Source of the DNA: JACPHB01 sp964553885
Lineage (GTDB): Bacteria; Patescibacteriota; Minisyncoccia; UBA10092
Direction: 5' to 3'
NCBI GenBank assembly: GCA_964553885.1
Contig: CAZKLP010000019.1
Span: 1 to 10,057, forward strand
DNA: 10,057 nt
Shown here in pieces: positions 1 to 5,367 of the stretch. The notes beneath the pieces were generated by a model. The model was not told the origin of the DNA, did no database searches, and worked only from the letters and a program-made list of their open reading frames with translations. The translations under genes and the position numbers were made by a program. Within the stretch, counting starts at the first letter, position 1, and each line of letters begins with the position of its first letter.

Positions 1-47
1 GACACGTATTTTATTTTTTTCCTTCAGGCAAATGTTGAATTTATATA

Positions 48-1134
48 TTAACCTTTTAATTCCGCTTCGATAAATTCGTCCAGATCGCCGTCGAGAACTT
101 TTTGAATTTGTGAAGTTTCGTGACCAGTGCGGTGGTCTTTGACCATTTGATATGGGTGGAGAACATAAGAGCGGATTTGCGCACCCCACTGCGCTGATTT
201 TTTTATTTTCTTGGTTTTCGCAAGCTCCTCTTCTTCTTTCTTTAATTGCAGAGCGTGGAGTTTTGACGCCAAAACTTGCATGGCTTTTTCGCGATTTTGA
301 GATTGAGAACGCTCTGTTTGAACCGCTACCGCGATTTCTGTCGGTAAGTGGGTAACACGAACTGCAGTTTCTCTTTTATTAACATTCTGTCCGCCGGCGC
401 CGGAAGAACGAAAAGTATCTACCCGCAAATCGTCCAGCTTTATTAGAACATCCTTAGCGTCAATTTCCGGCAAAACCTCCAGAGCGGCAAAAGAAGTGTG
501 TCTTAATTTATTTGGCGAAAATGGAGAAATCCTCACCAGCCGATGAACACCGGCTTCATTTTTTAAATATCCGTAAGCATAGGAACCCTTAACTTCCAAA
601 GTGGCGCTTTTTATTCCTCCTTCTTCGCCCAACGATTCGTGTAAAATATTTATTTCCCATCCTCGCGACTCAACAAAGCGATTGTACATCCGGAAAATCA
701 TGCTCGCCCAGTCCTGCGCGTCGCGACCGCCAACTCCGGCGGAAATTGTTATAATAGCGTTGTTTTTATCGTATTTTCCGCCAAGAAAAATTTTAAGCTC
801 GTGTTTTTTAAACCGCGACTCAAGCGCGTTAAATTTTTCCGAAATGTCTTTAAGAAGCTTCTCGTCATTTTCTTTTTCGGCAATACTCAAAAGCTCAACC
901 AAGTCCCCGACTTCGGTTTCAAAATCACTCTGCGATTTTATTTCTTTTTCCAGTTCGGCAATTTCTTTTTGTACCGATTTGGCTTTTTCTTGATCTTTCC
1001 AAAATTCGGGGTTTTCCGTTTCTTTTCTTAAACTTTCAATCCTTTCTTTTTTCCCTCGCAAGTCAAAGCCGGTCCGCGGTAAAGCGGCTCCGGTTAAGCA
1101 ATTCTTCAATTTTTTCTTTGAGGTTTTCTACCAT
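48..1134 (-). CDS. prfB: Peptide chain release factor 2, expressed by programmed +1 frameshift
   Basis: RF2 recognises UAA and UGA stop codons on the ribosome and triggers peptide release. The product is built from two frames: ATG at 1134 opens a 23-codon leader (MVENLKEKIEELL...ADRL) that meets TGA at 1065-1063. A +1 shift on CTT-TGA-C continues with DLRGKKERIES to TAA at 50-48, giving 361 residues, close to E. coli RF2 (365). Numbered on this product, the stop-codon-reading SPF motif is at 203-205 and the catalytic GGQ at 247-249 (GAGGQNVNK). The N-terminal third is helical and charged, as in class I release factors. The leader frame stays open upstream, with in-frame ATGs at 1170 and 1176. 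The 1134 start gives the usual leader length, but the 1170 start overlaps an upstream stop as TAATG, so the true start is uncertain. No good Shine-Dalgarno precedes any of them. Confidence 0.96.
1062..1068 (-). promoter_or_regulatory. prfB programmed +1 frameshift site (CTTTGAC)
   Basis: Reading the minus strand, codon CTT (1068-1066) is followed by in-frame TGA (1065-1063) and then C. Skipping one base gives GAC and the long RF2 frame. This is the canonical autoregulatory site: when RF2 is scarce the UGA is decoded slowly and ribosomes slip forward. In E. coli an internal Shine-Dalgarno (AGGGGG) lies just upstream; here the bases before the site are GCGGACCGG, with no clear SD-like purine run. 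Confidence 0.95.
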
Positions 1135-1197
1135 AATCGTTAATTTTTTTAATTCGCTCCCGAATTTCATTAACATCCAACGGTCCGCGTTTGTGGT

Positions 1198-1287
1198 CTA
1201 CGATATTGCCATTTTTTTAGAGATTACTAAGCAACCAATGCCTCCGACAATCAAAATACCAATAATAATAACTAAAACTTTATTCAT
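1198..1287 (-). CDS. Small membrane-peptide ORF, 29 aa (possibly frameshifted 38 aa)
   Basis: The ORF reads MNKVLVIIIGILIVGGIGCL followed by VISKKMAIS. It is a single hydrophobic helix (about residues 3-23) followed by lysines, so the peptide would sit in the membrane. I recognise no family. It starts 8 bases after the stop of the DoxX-like remnant, behind AAAAGG, and lies upstream of prfB in the same direction. A run of seven A (1218-1212) follows codon TCT. With six A the reading would go on as KKWQYRRPQTRTVGC to a TAA at 1172-1170 that overlaps an in-frame prfB ATG as TAATG. This suggests a homopolymer slip, a sequencing error or a decayed gene. Whether it is translated is uncertain. Confidence 0.35.
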   Translation of the reverse strand: MNKVLVIIIGILIVGGIGCLVISKKMAIS

Positions 1288-1295
1288 AACCTTTT

Positions 1296-1538
1296 TTATT
1301 GAATACCAATTGATCCGTCGCCGCCCAAAATAATGGCAATGTTTGCGGCAAGTAAAATTAGATCAAATTCCCAGCCGGTTTTGTCCATCGCCCCAAAAGG
1401 CACGCCCCATTTCATCATTTTCATACCAATTGCGCCTACCATATTGATGCGTTCAAACACCGCCTGCCCTGAGGGATTCGAAGGGTCGGACTTCTTCTCA
1501 AAAAGCCGCACCGCATCAATGTCTTTCTCATACTCCAC
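1296..1538 (-). pseudogene. DoxX-like membrane protein, C-terminal remnant
   Basis: This 80-codon frame begins at GTG (1538) and has an upstream in-frame stop at 1550-1548. Its last ~48 residues, from the internal Met at 1442, read MVGAIGMKMMKWGVPFGAMD followed by KTGWEFDLILLAANIAIILG and GDGSIGIQ. The GWEFDL-then-hydrophobic-helix-then-GxGSI pattern resembles the last helix of DoxX family proteins, which normally have about 130-150 residues and four helices. Only one helix is present, and there is just 28 bp between this frame and the glutaredoxin stop, so the N-terminal three quarters are missing. The polar first 32 residues (EYEKDIDAVRLFEKKSDPSN...) do not look like DoxX and partly fall in a GC-rich repeat-like stretch (1461-1490). 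It could instead be a genuine small one-helix protein. Family call by pattern only. Confidence 0.45.
1461..1490. repeat. GC-rich CCCTGAG...TCGAAGGG repeat-like element
   Basis: The plus strand reads CCTGCCCTGAGGGATTCGAA followed by GGGTCG. It resembles a CCTGCCCTGAG...GTCGAAGGG interspersed motif that I recall from many environmental bacterial genomes. CCCT (1467-1470) and AGGG (1482-1485) are inverted around a TTCGAA core. Only one copy lies in this window, so the repeat nature is an inference. It sits inside the DoxX-like reading frame, just before the part that resembles DoxX. Confidence 0.35.
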
Positions 1539-1566
1539 AAAGTTTTGTTACTCATAATTTAAAAAA

Positions 1567-1803
1567 TTATTTTACGTTTAGTAATTTAGAAATCTTCTCT
1601 TTATCAAAACCGACAACAAACTCGCCGTCGATATCAATAACCGGCACGCCAAGCTGGTTAGACTTCGCGATCATTTCTTCTTGCGCTTTTATATCGGTTG
1701 AAACATCTTTTTCTTCATACGGAAAATTATGTTCTTTAAAAAATGCTTTGGCCATTTTGCAGTACACGCAACTCGGAGTTGTATATATGGTTATTTTTGG
1801 CAT
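1567..1803 (-). CDS. Glutaredoxin / NrdH-type thiol-disulfide oxidoreductase
   Basis: This 78-residue cytoplasmic redox protein has the thioredoxin fold. The active site is C12-V-Y-C15 in TTPSCVYCKMAKAFF, preceded by the first beta strand (KITIYTT). The cis-proline loop is LGVPVIDIDGEFVVGFD (P54), and GFD matches the G-[FY]-D/N ending of the glutathione/substrate face. The length is typical of bacterial glutaredoxins and of NrdH-like electron donors to ribonucleotide reductase. The CVYC dipeptide and missing context do not decide between these roles. The ATG at 1803 has no Shine-Dalgarno, only A/T. It lies 43 bp downstream of tRNA-Thr on the same strand and 28 bp upstream of the DoxX-like remnant, so it may be transcribed from the tRNA promoter. 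Confidence 0.93.
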   Translation of the reverse strand: MPKITIYTTPSCVYCKMAKAFFKEHNFPYEEKDVSTDIKAQEEMIAKSNQLGVPVIDIDGEFVVGFDKEKISKLLNVK

Positions 1804-1846
1804 ATTTTTTATTTTAATTATTTATTTATAAAAAGTCCAATTATGA

Positions 1847-1918
1847 AGCCGCCTCTCAGAATCGAACCGAGGACCTACTGTTTACGAAACAGTTGCTCTG
1901 CCACTGAGCTAAGGCGGC
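1847..1918 (-). tRNA. tRNA-Thr (anticodon CGU)
   Basis: A full cloverleaf is seen on the minus strand. The acceptor is GCCGCCT/AGGCGGC, the D-stem GCTC/GAGC with loop AGTGGCA, the anticodon stem ACTGT/ACAGT with loop TTCGTAA (anticodon CGT, reads ACG), and the T arm CTCGG-TTCGATT-CTGAG with one G-U pair. G1-C72 and C2-G71 match known threonine identity pairs. The base after the acceptor is T and CCA is not encoded (TTCA follows), so CCA must be added enzymatically. Confidence 0.96.
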
Positions 1919-1929
1919 GTATTTTAATA

Positions 1930-1957
1930 ATTATATACAAATTGACTAAAATTTCAA
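1930..1957 (-). promoter_or_regulatory. Promoter for tRNA-Thr
   Basis: On the minus strand the -35 TTGAAA (1957-1952) and -10 TATAAT (1935-1930) are separated by 16 bp. The predicted start is about 5 bp before the tRNA 5' end. It overlaps the divergent promoter of the M16 peptidase gene. Confidence 0.7.
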
Positions 1958-1970
1958 CTTAATTTACAGT
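1942..1970 (+). promoter_or_regulatory. Promoter for the M16 peptidase gene
   Basis: The -35 TTGACT (1942-1947) and -10 TACAGT (1965-1970) are separated by 17 bp, leaving a leader of about 48 nt before the ATG at 2025. The elements are interleaved with the opposite-strand tRNA-Thr promoter, so the two RNA polymerases would compete. Confidence 0.55.
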
Positions 1971-2012
1971 ATTTTTACTGACACTGAAGGTTCATTAAAA
2001 ATAAAGATAAAT

Positions 2013-2018
2013 AGGAGG
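2013..2018 (+). promoter_or_regulatory. Strong Shine-Dalgarno AGGAGG of the M16 gene
   Basis: AGGAGG ends 6 bp before ATG 2025, which fixes that start. It is the only consensus-strength ribosome binding site I see in the window; the other genes begin after A/T-rich sequence. Confidence 0.9.
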
Positions 2019-2024
2019 CAACCG

Positions 2025-3250
2025 ATGGATTGGCAAAAGTTTGATACTGAAAGCGGCGCGCCATTGTGGTTTTTACATTTACCTCACACTAAAAACACTT
2101 CAATCGGAGTTTTAACAAACGTCGGTTCGCGAGATGAAGAGTGGCCGGAAGAAGCCGGCCTTGCCCACGCGCTTGAACATATGTTTTTTCAGGGGAGCAC
2201 CGTTTCTTTGAGAACGCAAAAGGCTATGTCGGCCTACACAGAAAGCGTTGGCGGAATAAGTAATGCTTTTACCAACAACGAAGAAACGCTTTATTTCCAT
2301 AAAATAGACACAAGCGAAATCGCAAGATCCGTTAAAGTTTTAGGCGAATCGCTTTTTCATCCAAGATTTCAAAAATATATTATCCCTACGCAAATGAAAA
2401 TTGTTTTGCAGGAAATGACTGATGATAATGATTCCCCGGATTCTTACTTAGGAACAACTTGGATTAAGAAAAGAATGGCCGGCCATCCTCTTTCGCAAGT
2501 ACCCATTGGTTTAAAAGAAGCGATCGAAAATTTTAAACAAGAAGATTTTTTCCGCTTTGCTAAAAAATATTATCATCCAAAAAACTTTACCTATCTCGCC
2601 GTTGGCAGTGTTGACCCGCTAAAACTTATTGATCTTATAAATCACAATTTCTTTAAGATAGAAGGAACAAAAAAACATGAGAGTCGGTTGTATTCTCTTC
2701 CGAATAAACCAACTGAAAAGTTAGTACTCTATAAAGAAACCGAGCAGGCATATATTACTTCAGGATCAATTTTTCCAGCGTTAACCGAAAAAGAAGCTTA
2801 CGCGCTTTATCTATTCAAAACAATGATTAGTGGCGGAACATCTTTCCCGCTTTTTCTTGAAATAAGAGAAAAGTACGGTTTTTGTTACTCCATCTACTCC
2901 GAAATAGAACAAAAAAGTGATGCCACTTTTTTTGGAATCGTAATGACAACATTGCCGTCAAATTACGAGCATGCATTAGATCTCGCCATCAAAATTATTG
3001 TTAGAGAAAAAAGAAACGACAAGCTTTNNNNNNNNNNACACTGATAAAAGGAAATTATAGTTTAATTGATAATACAATGAGTATTTTATCTGGAGCTGCT
3101 CGTAGAATTTCTATTATGAGTGTTCCGTTAGGTTTTGAGGAAAGCGTCAAGCGCTTCGAAGAAGTGACGATTGACGAAATTACTGAAGTTGTTGATAAAT
3201 ATCTAAAACCGGAAAATTTTTACACCGGAGTTTTGCTTCCTAAAGCATAA
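2025..3250 (+). CDS. M16 family zinc metallopeptidase (interrupted by assembly gap)
   Basis: This is a processing-peptidase-like (pitrilysin clan) protein. The inverted zinc motif HxxEH is H48-A-L-E51-H52 in GLAHALEHMFFQG, and the likely third zinc ligand is E130 in KIVLQEMTDD. The C-terminal half has the conserved LEIREKYGFCYSIYS substrate-clamp motif (R...G..Y). Ten N occupy 3028-3037. Before them are 334 codons; after them the frame TLIKGNYSLIDNTMSIL... runs 70 codons to TAA at 3248. The two parts are out of register by the literal N count, so 10 N is a placeholder: the missing length should be 2 mod 3, and family comparison suggests about 26-29 bases. Total is about 414 residues, normal for one M16B chain. 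No signal peptide is seen, so it is probably cytoplasmic. The gene is alone between its own promoter and terminator. The break is technical, not a pseudogene. Confidence 0.93.
3028..3037. other. Assembly gap (10 N) inside the M16 gene
   Basis: Ten N join two contigs or mark an unresolved stretch. Reading frame shows the true gap is not 10 bases: codon Tnn starts at 3027 and the downstream frame starts with ACA at 3038, so the real insert should be 2 mod 3. Confidence 0.97.
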
Positions 3251-3264
3251 ACAATAAAATTTAT

Positions 3265-3290
3265 AACCCGTAATCAATCGGGTTTTTTTA
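3265..3290 (+). terminator. Rho-independent terminator after the M16 gene
   Basis: The stem AACCCG (3265-3270) / CGGGTT (3279-3284) has an 8-nt loop and is followed by a T run. It starts 15 bp after the stop codon. It could weakly serve the opposite tRNA-Gly transcript as well. Confidence 0.85.
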
Positions 3291-3305
3291 ATTTTTATGA
3301 GTTGA

Positions 3306-3376
3306 AGCGGGTAAGGAGAATCGGACTCCTGTCTTATCCTTGGGAAGGACACATAATGCCATTATACGATACCCGC
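3306..3376 (-). tRNA. tRNA-Gly (anticodon CCC)
   Basis: The minus-strand cloverleaf has acceptor GCGGGTA/TACCCGC, a weak D arm (GTAT...), anticodon stem TGTCC/GGATA with one G-U, loop TTCCCAA (anticodon CCC, reads GGG), and T arm AGGAG-TCCGATT-CTCCT. The T loop has C at the position normally U55 (TCC instead of TTC). The discriminator is T and CCA is not encoded. The first three bases overlap the outer arm of the repeat at 3374-3430. Confidence 0.93.
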
Positions 3377-3430
3377 CTTCGCTCGCCATAGCGAGCTTCG
3401 GCGGGCAAGCCCGCCAAGATCGCGAAGGCG
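3374..3430. repeat. Cloverleaf-like GC-rich palindromic repeat abutting tRNA-Gly
   Basis: The outer arms CGCCTTCGC (3374-3382) and GCGAAGGCG (3422-3430) are perfect 9-bp inverted repeats. Inside lie two hairpins: GCTCGC-CATA-GCGAGC (3381-3396) and GGCGGGC-AA-GCCCGCC (3400-3415). The element is far richer in GC than the surrounding AT-rich spacer. It resembles GGCGGGC/GCCCGCC repeats I recall as common in CPR genomes. It lies between the tRNA-Gly promoter and the tRNA, so it would be transcribed as the pre-tRNA leader. Confidence 0.8.
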
Positions 3431-3440
3431 AGATTTAAAT

Positions 3441-3469
3441 ATCTTACAATAAAATCCTTGACTTTTCAA
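3441..3469 (-). promoter_or_regulatory. Promoter for tRNA-Gly
   Basis: The minus strand has TTGAAA (3469-3464), a 17-bp spacer and TAAGAT (3446-3441). The transcript would start near 3434 and carry a leader of roughly 58 nt containing the palindromic repeat. A plus-strand TTGACT (3458-3463) overlaps and might serve the downstream transporter, but its -10 (TAAAAA, 3480-3485) is weak. Confidence 0.65.
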
Positions 3470-3529
3470 TGCTTTAATGTAAAAATTTAGCCAAATTTTG
3501 TACTTTAATAATTATTTGTCGATGAGCAA

Positions 3530-4759
3530 ATGGACCAGAAAACAGCCTTAAGATTGTCCTTGACTTTTGGCTTAATATATTTCTTTTCTACTAACGGCAT
3601 GGCTTCGCTTCCGGGATTGGCAATAAGTTATCTGTTGAAAGACATTCTGAAAATGACAGCTAGCCAGGCGGCATATTTCGGAGCCGTAACCATGCTCGGA
3701 TGGGTAATTAAGCCTCTGTGGGGAATGATTTCCGACGCCCTGCCACTTTTCGGCTATCGCCGGAAATCTTATCTTATTCTGACCAGCTTGGTCGCTTCAG
3801 TCATTTGGTTCATGCTTGGTCAAATTGAAAACTACACCATCGCCTTTCTTCTTACCATATTCACCATTTCAAATTTCTTTTATGCTTTCAACGACGTCGT
3901 TTGCGACGGTTTAATGGTCCAAACGGGCAAACCGCATGGCCTTACTGGAAAATTTCAGTCGTGGCAATGGGGCGCGGTTTATGTCGCCCAGATTTTCACC
4001 TCGCTTGCCGGCAGCTGGGTCGCGACTAATCTGAAAAATCAAACTATATTTTCCATAAATGCCGTGTTTCCGCTAATAGTTATGCTATTGGTGATAATTT
4101 TCGTAAAAGAAGAAAAAGCTGGAAAAAACACTAACCATTGGCGGGTCAGTATCGCATCTTTAAAAGAAGCCGGCAGAGATAAGACGTTGTGGTTTGTGGC
4201 ATTCTTTCTGTTTTTCTGGAATTTCAGTCCTTCATTTGGCACGCCATTTTTTTATTATGCCAACGATGTTTTGAAATTTGATAAAATGTTTTTTGGCATT
4301 GTCGGCGCCGTTGGCAGCGCGACCGCGGTTATAGGGGCGTGGCTTTTTGGAAATTATTCTCAAAAATTTAAAACATCAAAGCTTCTTTATTTCGCGATTA
4401 TCCTTGGAGTCATAACGACGCTCTTTGATCTAATTTACTTTACACCATTTGTTCTTAATCATTTATGGCTGGCGAAAGTCATACGCTTGATCACTGTTGG
4501 CACATTCAGCATCTTGGGAATTTTCATTTTTCTCACCACATTAAATCTGGCGGCTGTGATTTGCCCCAAGTACAGCGAAGGCACTACTTTCGCGGCTCTA
4601 ATGTCGGTGTGCAATCTCGGTAGCATGGGTTCGTCGGCTTTTGGCGGTTATATGTTTGATTTGGTCGGATTAAAATTGCTTATTGTGACATCGGCAATAT
4701 TTACTGTCGCCGCCTGGCCGCTCGTAAGATTTTTAAAGCTTGAAAATAAAACTTTTTAA
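3530..4759 (+). CDS. Folate/biopterin transporter (BT1/FBT) family, MFS-type membrane protein
   Basis: This is a 409-residue integral membrane protein with about 12 predicted helices. The first half carries the family signature: PGLAISYLLKD (28-38), then WVIKPLWGMISDALPLFGYR (58-77) RKSYL, and NDVVCDGLMVQ (121-131), equivalent to the ADVVVDGL segment of BT1 proteins. In the second half SFGTPFFYYANDVLKFDKMF (235-254) matches the P..g..ffyf...LgF block. Known members move folates or pterins by proton symport, but bacterial substrates are mostly untested, so the cargo here is not certain. The gene stands alone, with no folate genes beside it. The ATG at 3530 has only GAG as a weak ribosome site; an ATG at 3522 is out of frame. 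The stop merges into a strong terminator. An organism unable to make folate would need such an importer. Confidence 0.88.
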   Translation: MDQKTALRLSLTFGLIYFFSTNGMASLPGLAISYLLKDILKMTASQAAYFGAVTMLGWVIKPLWGMISDALPLFGYRRKSYLILTSLVASVIWFMLGQIENYTIAFLLTIFTISNFFYAFNDVVCDGLMVQTGKPHGLTGKFQSWQWGAVYVAQIFTSLAGSWVATNLKNQTIFSINAVFPLIVMLLVIIFVKEEKAGKNTNHWRVSIASLKEAGRDKTLWFVAFFLFFWNFSPSFGTPFFYYANDVLKFDKMFFGIVGAVGSATAVIGAWLFGNYSQKFKTSKLLYFAIILGVITTLFDLIYFTPFVLNHLWLAKVIRLITVGTFSILGIFIFLTTLNLAAVICPKYSEGTTFAALMSVCNLGSMGSSAFGGYMFDLVGLKLLIVTSAIFTVAAWPLVRFLKLENKTF

Positions 4760-4778
4760 CCCCGCGACGCGGGGTTTT
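4758..4778 (+). terminator. Terminator between convergent transporter and divIC-like genes
   Basis: The stem AACCCCG (4758-4764) / CGGGGTT (4770-4776) has loop CGACG and is followed by TTTT. It begins inside the transporter stop codon. The stem also reads on the minus strand, where a short T-rich tail follows, so it may stop both convergent transcripts. Confidence 0.85.
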
Positions 4779-4781
4779 AAA

Positions 4782-5189
4782 TTATCGGAAAAAGTAATAC
4801 CACCACTGCTTGTAATTCGGTAAATTCTCTAAATTAACGCCGCTTAAACCGGAAATGGATTCGTCGTTATCATCTGTTGAAGTCGCTTGCGGCAAAATAA
4901 TAACCACTTTTTCGCCCTCTTTCTTAAGATTAAGCCGCACTCGCGCTTCTTTTTCAAGATTGGACTCATTTTTATAATAATCAACCAGTTGATTTAAGTC
5001 GTTTTTTTGTTTGTTTAAATCGGCAATTTCGGAGTTAAGTTTGTCCAACTCTCCTTTAATTTCATATCGATAATAAAGCTTCTGGAAAATACCTACGGCC
5101 AAAGCCAATAAAATCGGGATAAGAAACATAAAAAATATTTTTGATCTAAGAAGTTTATAATAAATCGTTGTATTGTTTTTTTCTATCAT
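4782..5189 (-). CDS. Septum formation initiator (DivIC/FtsL-like) family protein
   Basis: This 135-residue bitopic membrane protein of the divisome is expected to bridge early and late division proteins. It has a short cytoplasmic N-terminus and one transmembrane helix (about 17-38). A coiled coil follows (about 43-75: ELDKLNSEIADLNKQKNDLN). The family C-terminal motif is LEKEARVRLNLKKEGEKVVI (78-97) ILP, matching E..AR..L.....GE.v..i.P of DivIC/FtsB proteins. After a Ser/Asp-rich linker it ends in LPNYKQWWYYFF, a Trp/aromatic tail I recall from CPR homologues. DivIC, FtsL and FtsB cannot be told apart by sequence alone. ATG 5189 lies 23 bp below the shared palindromic -10 box, with no Shine-Dalgarno. 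It is not in a cell-wall gene cluster here. Confidence 0.88.
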   Translation of the reverse strand: MIEKNNTTIYYKLLRSKIFFMFLIPILLALAVGIFQKLYYRYEIKGELDKLNSEIADLNKQKNDLNQLVDYYKNESNLEKEARVRLNLKKEGEKVVIILPQATSTDDNDESISGLSGVNLENLPNYKQWWYYFFR

Positions 5190-5193
5190 TGAT

Positions 5194-5222
5194 TTTGCGC
5201 TTTCTAAAATTTATTATATAAT
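5194..5222 (+). promoter_or_regulatory. Plus-strand half of a bidirectional promoter
   Basis: TTTGCG (5194-5199), a 17-bp spacer and TATAAT (5217-5222). The start would fall at about 5229, three bases before ATG 5232, giving a nearly leaderless mRNA for the 35-aa protein. The -35 is poor. Confidence 0.6.
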
Positions 5223-5241
5223 ACAAATACTATGAGTAAAA
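5213..5241 (-). promoter_or_regulatory. Minus-strand half of the bidirectional promoter (divIC-like gene)
   Basis: The -10 TATAAT (5218-5213) lies in the palindrome ATTATATAAT (5213-5222), shared with the plus-strand promoter. A weak -35 TTTTAC (5241-5236) is 17 bp upstream. The leader to ATG 5189 would be about 17 nt. Confidence 0.55.
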
Positions 5242-5339
5242 GACAAAAAAAAGCGATTAACGCTTTGTGGCTGGTAATAACTGTTTTAGCCGTTCTTTCA
5301 ATGGTGGCATTTTTATTTGTCCCGCTGTTGAGATATTAG
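5232..5339 (+). CDS. Small single-helix membrane protein, 35 aa
   Basis: The frame reads MSKRQKKAINALWLVITVLA followed by VLSMVAFLFVPLLRY and ends in TAG. A lysine/arginine-rich start (SKRQKK) precedes one hydrophobic helix of about 21 residues, so the N-terminus should stay in the cytoplasm. I know no named family. The case for a real gene is a TATAAT box 9 bp before the ATG, the clean basic-then-hydrophobic layout, and its place in the gap between a division gene (divergent) and lepA (convergent). It would be made from a nearly leaderless mRNA. It may be a chance ORF, but the composition is that of small bacterial membrane proteins. Confidence 0.6.
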   Translation: MSKRQKKAINALWLVITVLAVLSMVAFLFVPLLRY

Positions 5340-5367
5340 CACCAAAATCGGCTTGGCGGCCTCTTTT

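Noticed and set aside
1..47. Possible start of a further gene after prfB (GAAGGA on the minus strand at 29-24 region)
   Set aside because: No ATG follows within the window and a GTG at 5-3 would be about 15 bases from the purine run; not enough sequence to support a gene.
601..993. 130-codon open frame on the strand opposite prfB
   Set aside because: It is the antisense shadow of prfB, serine/phenylalanine-rich as expected from the complement of a Lys/Glu-rich gene.
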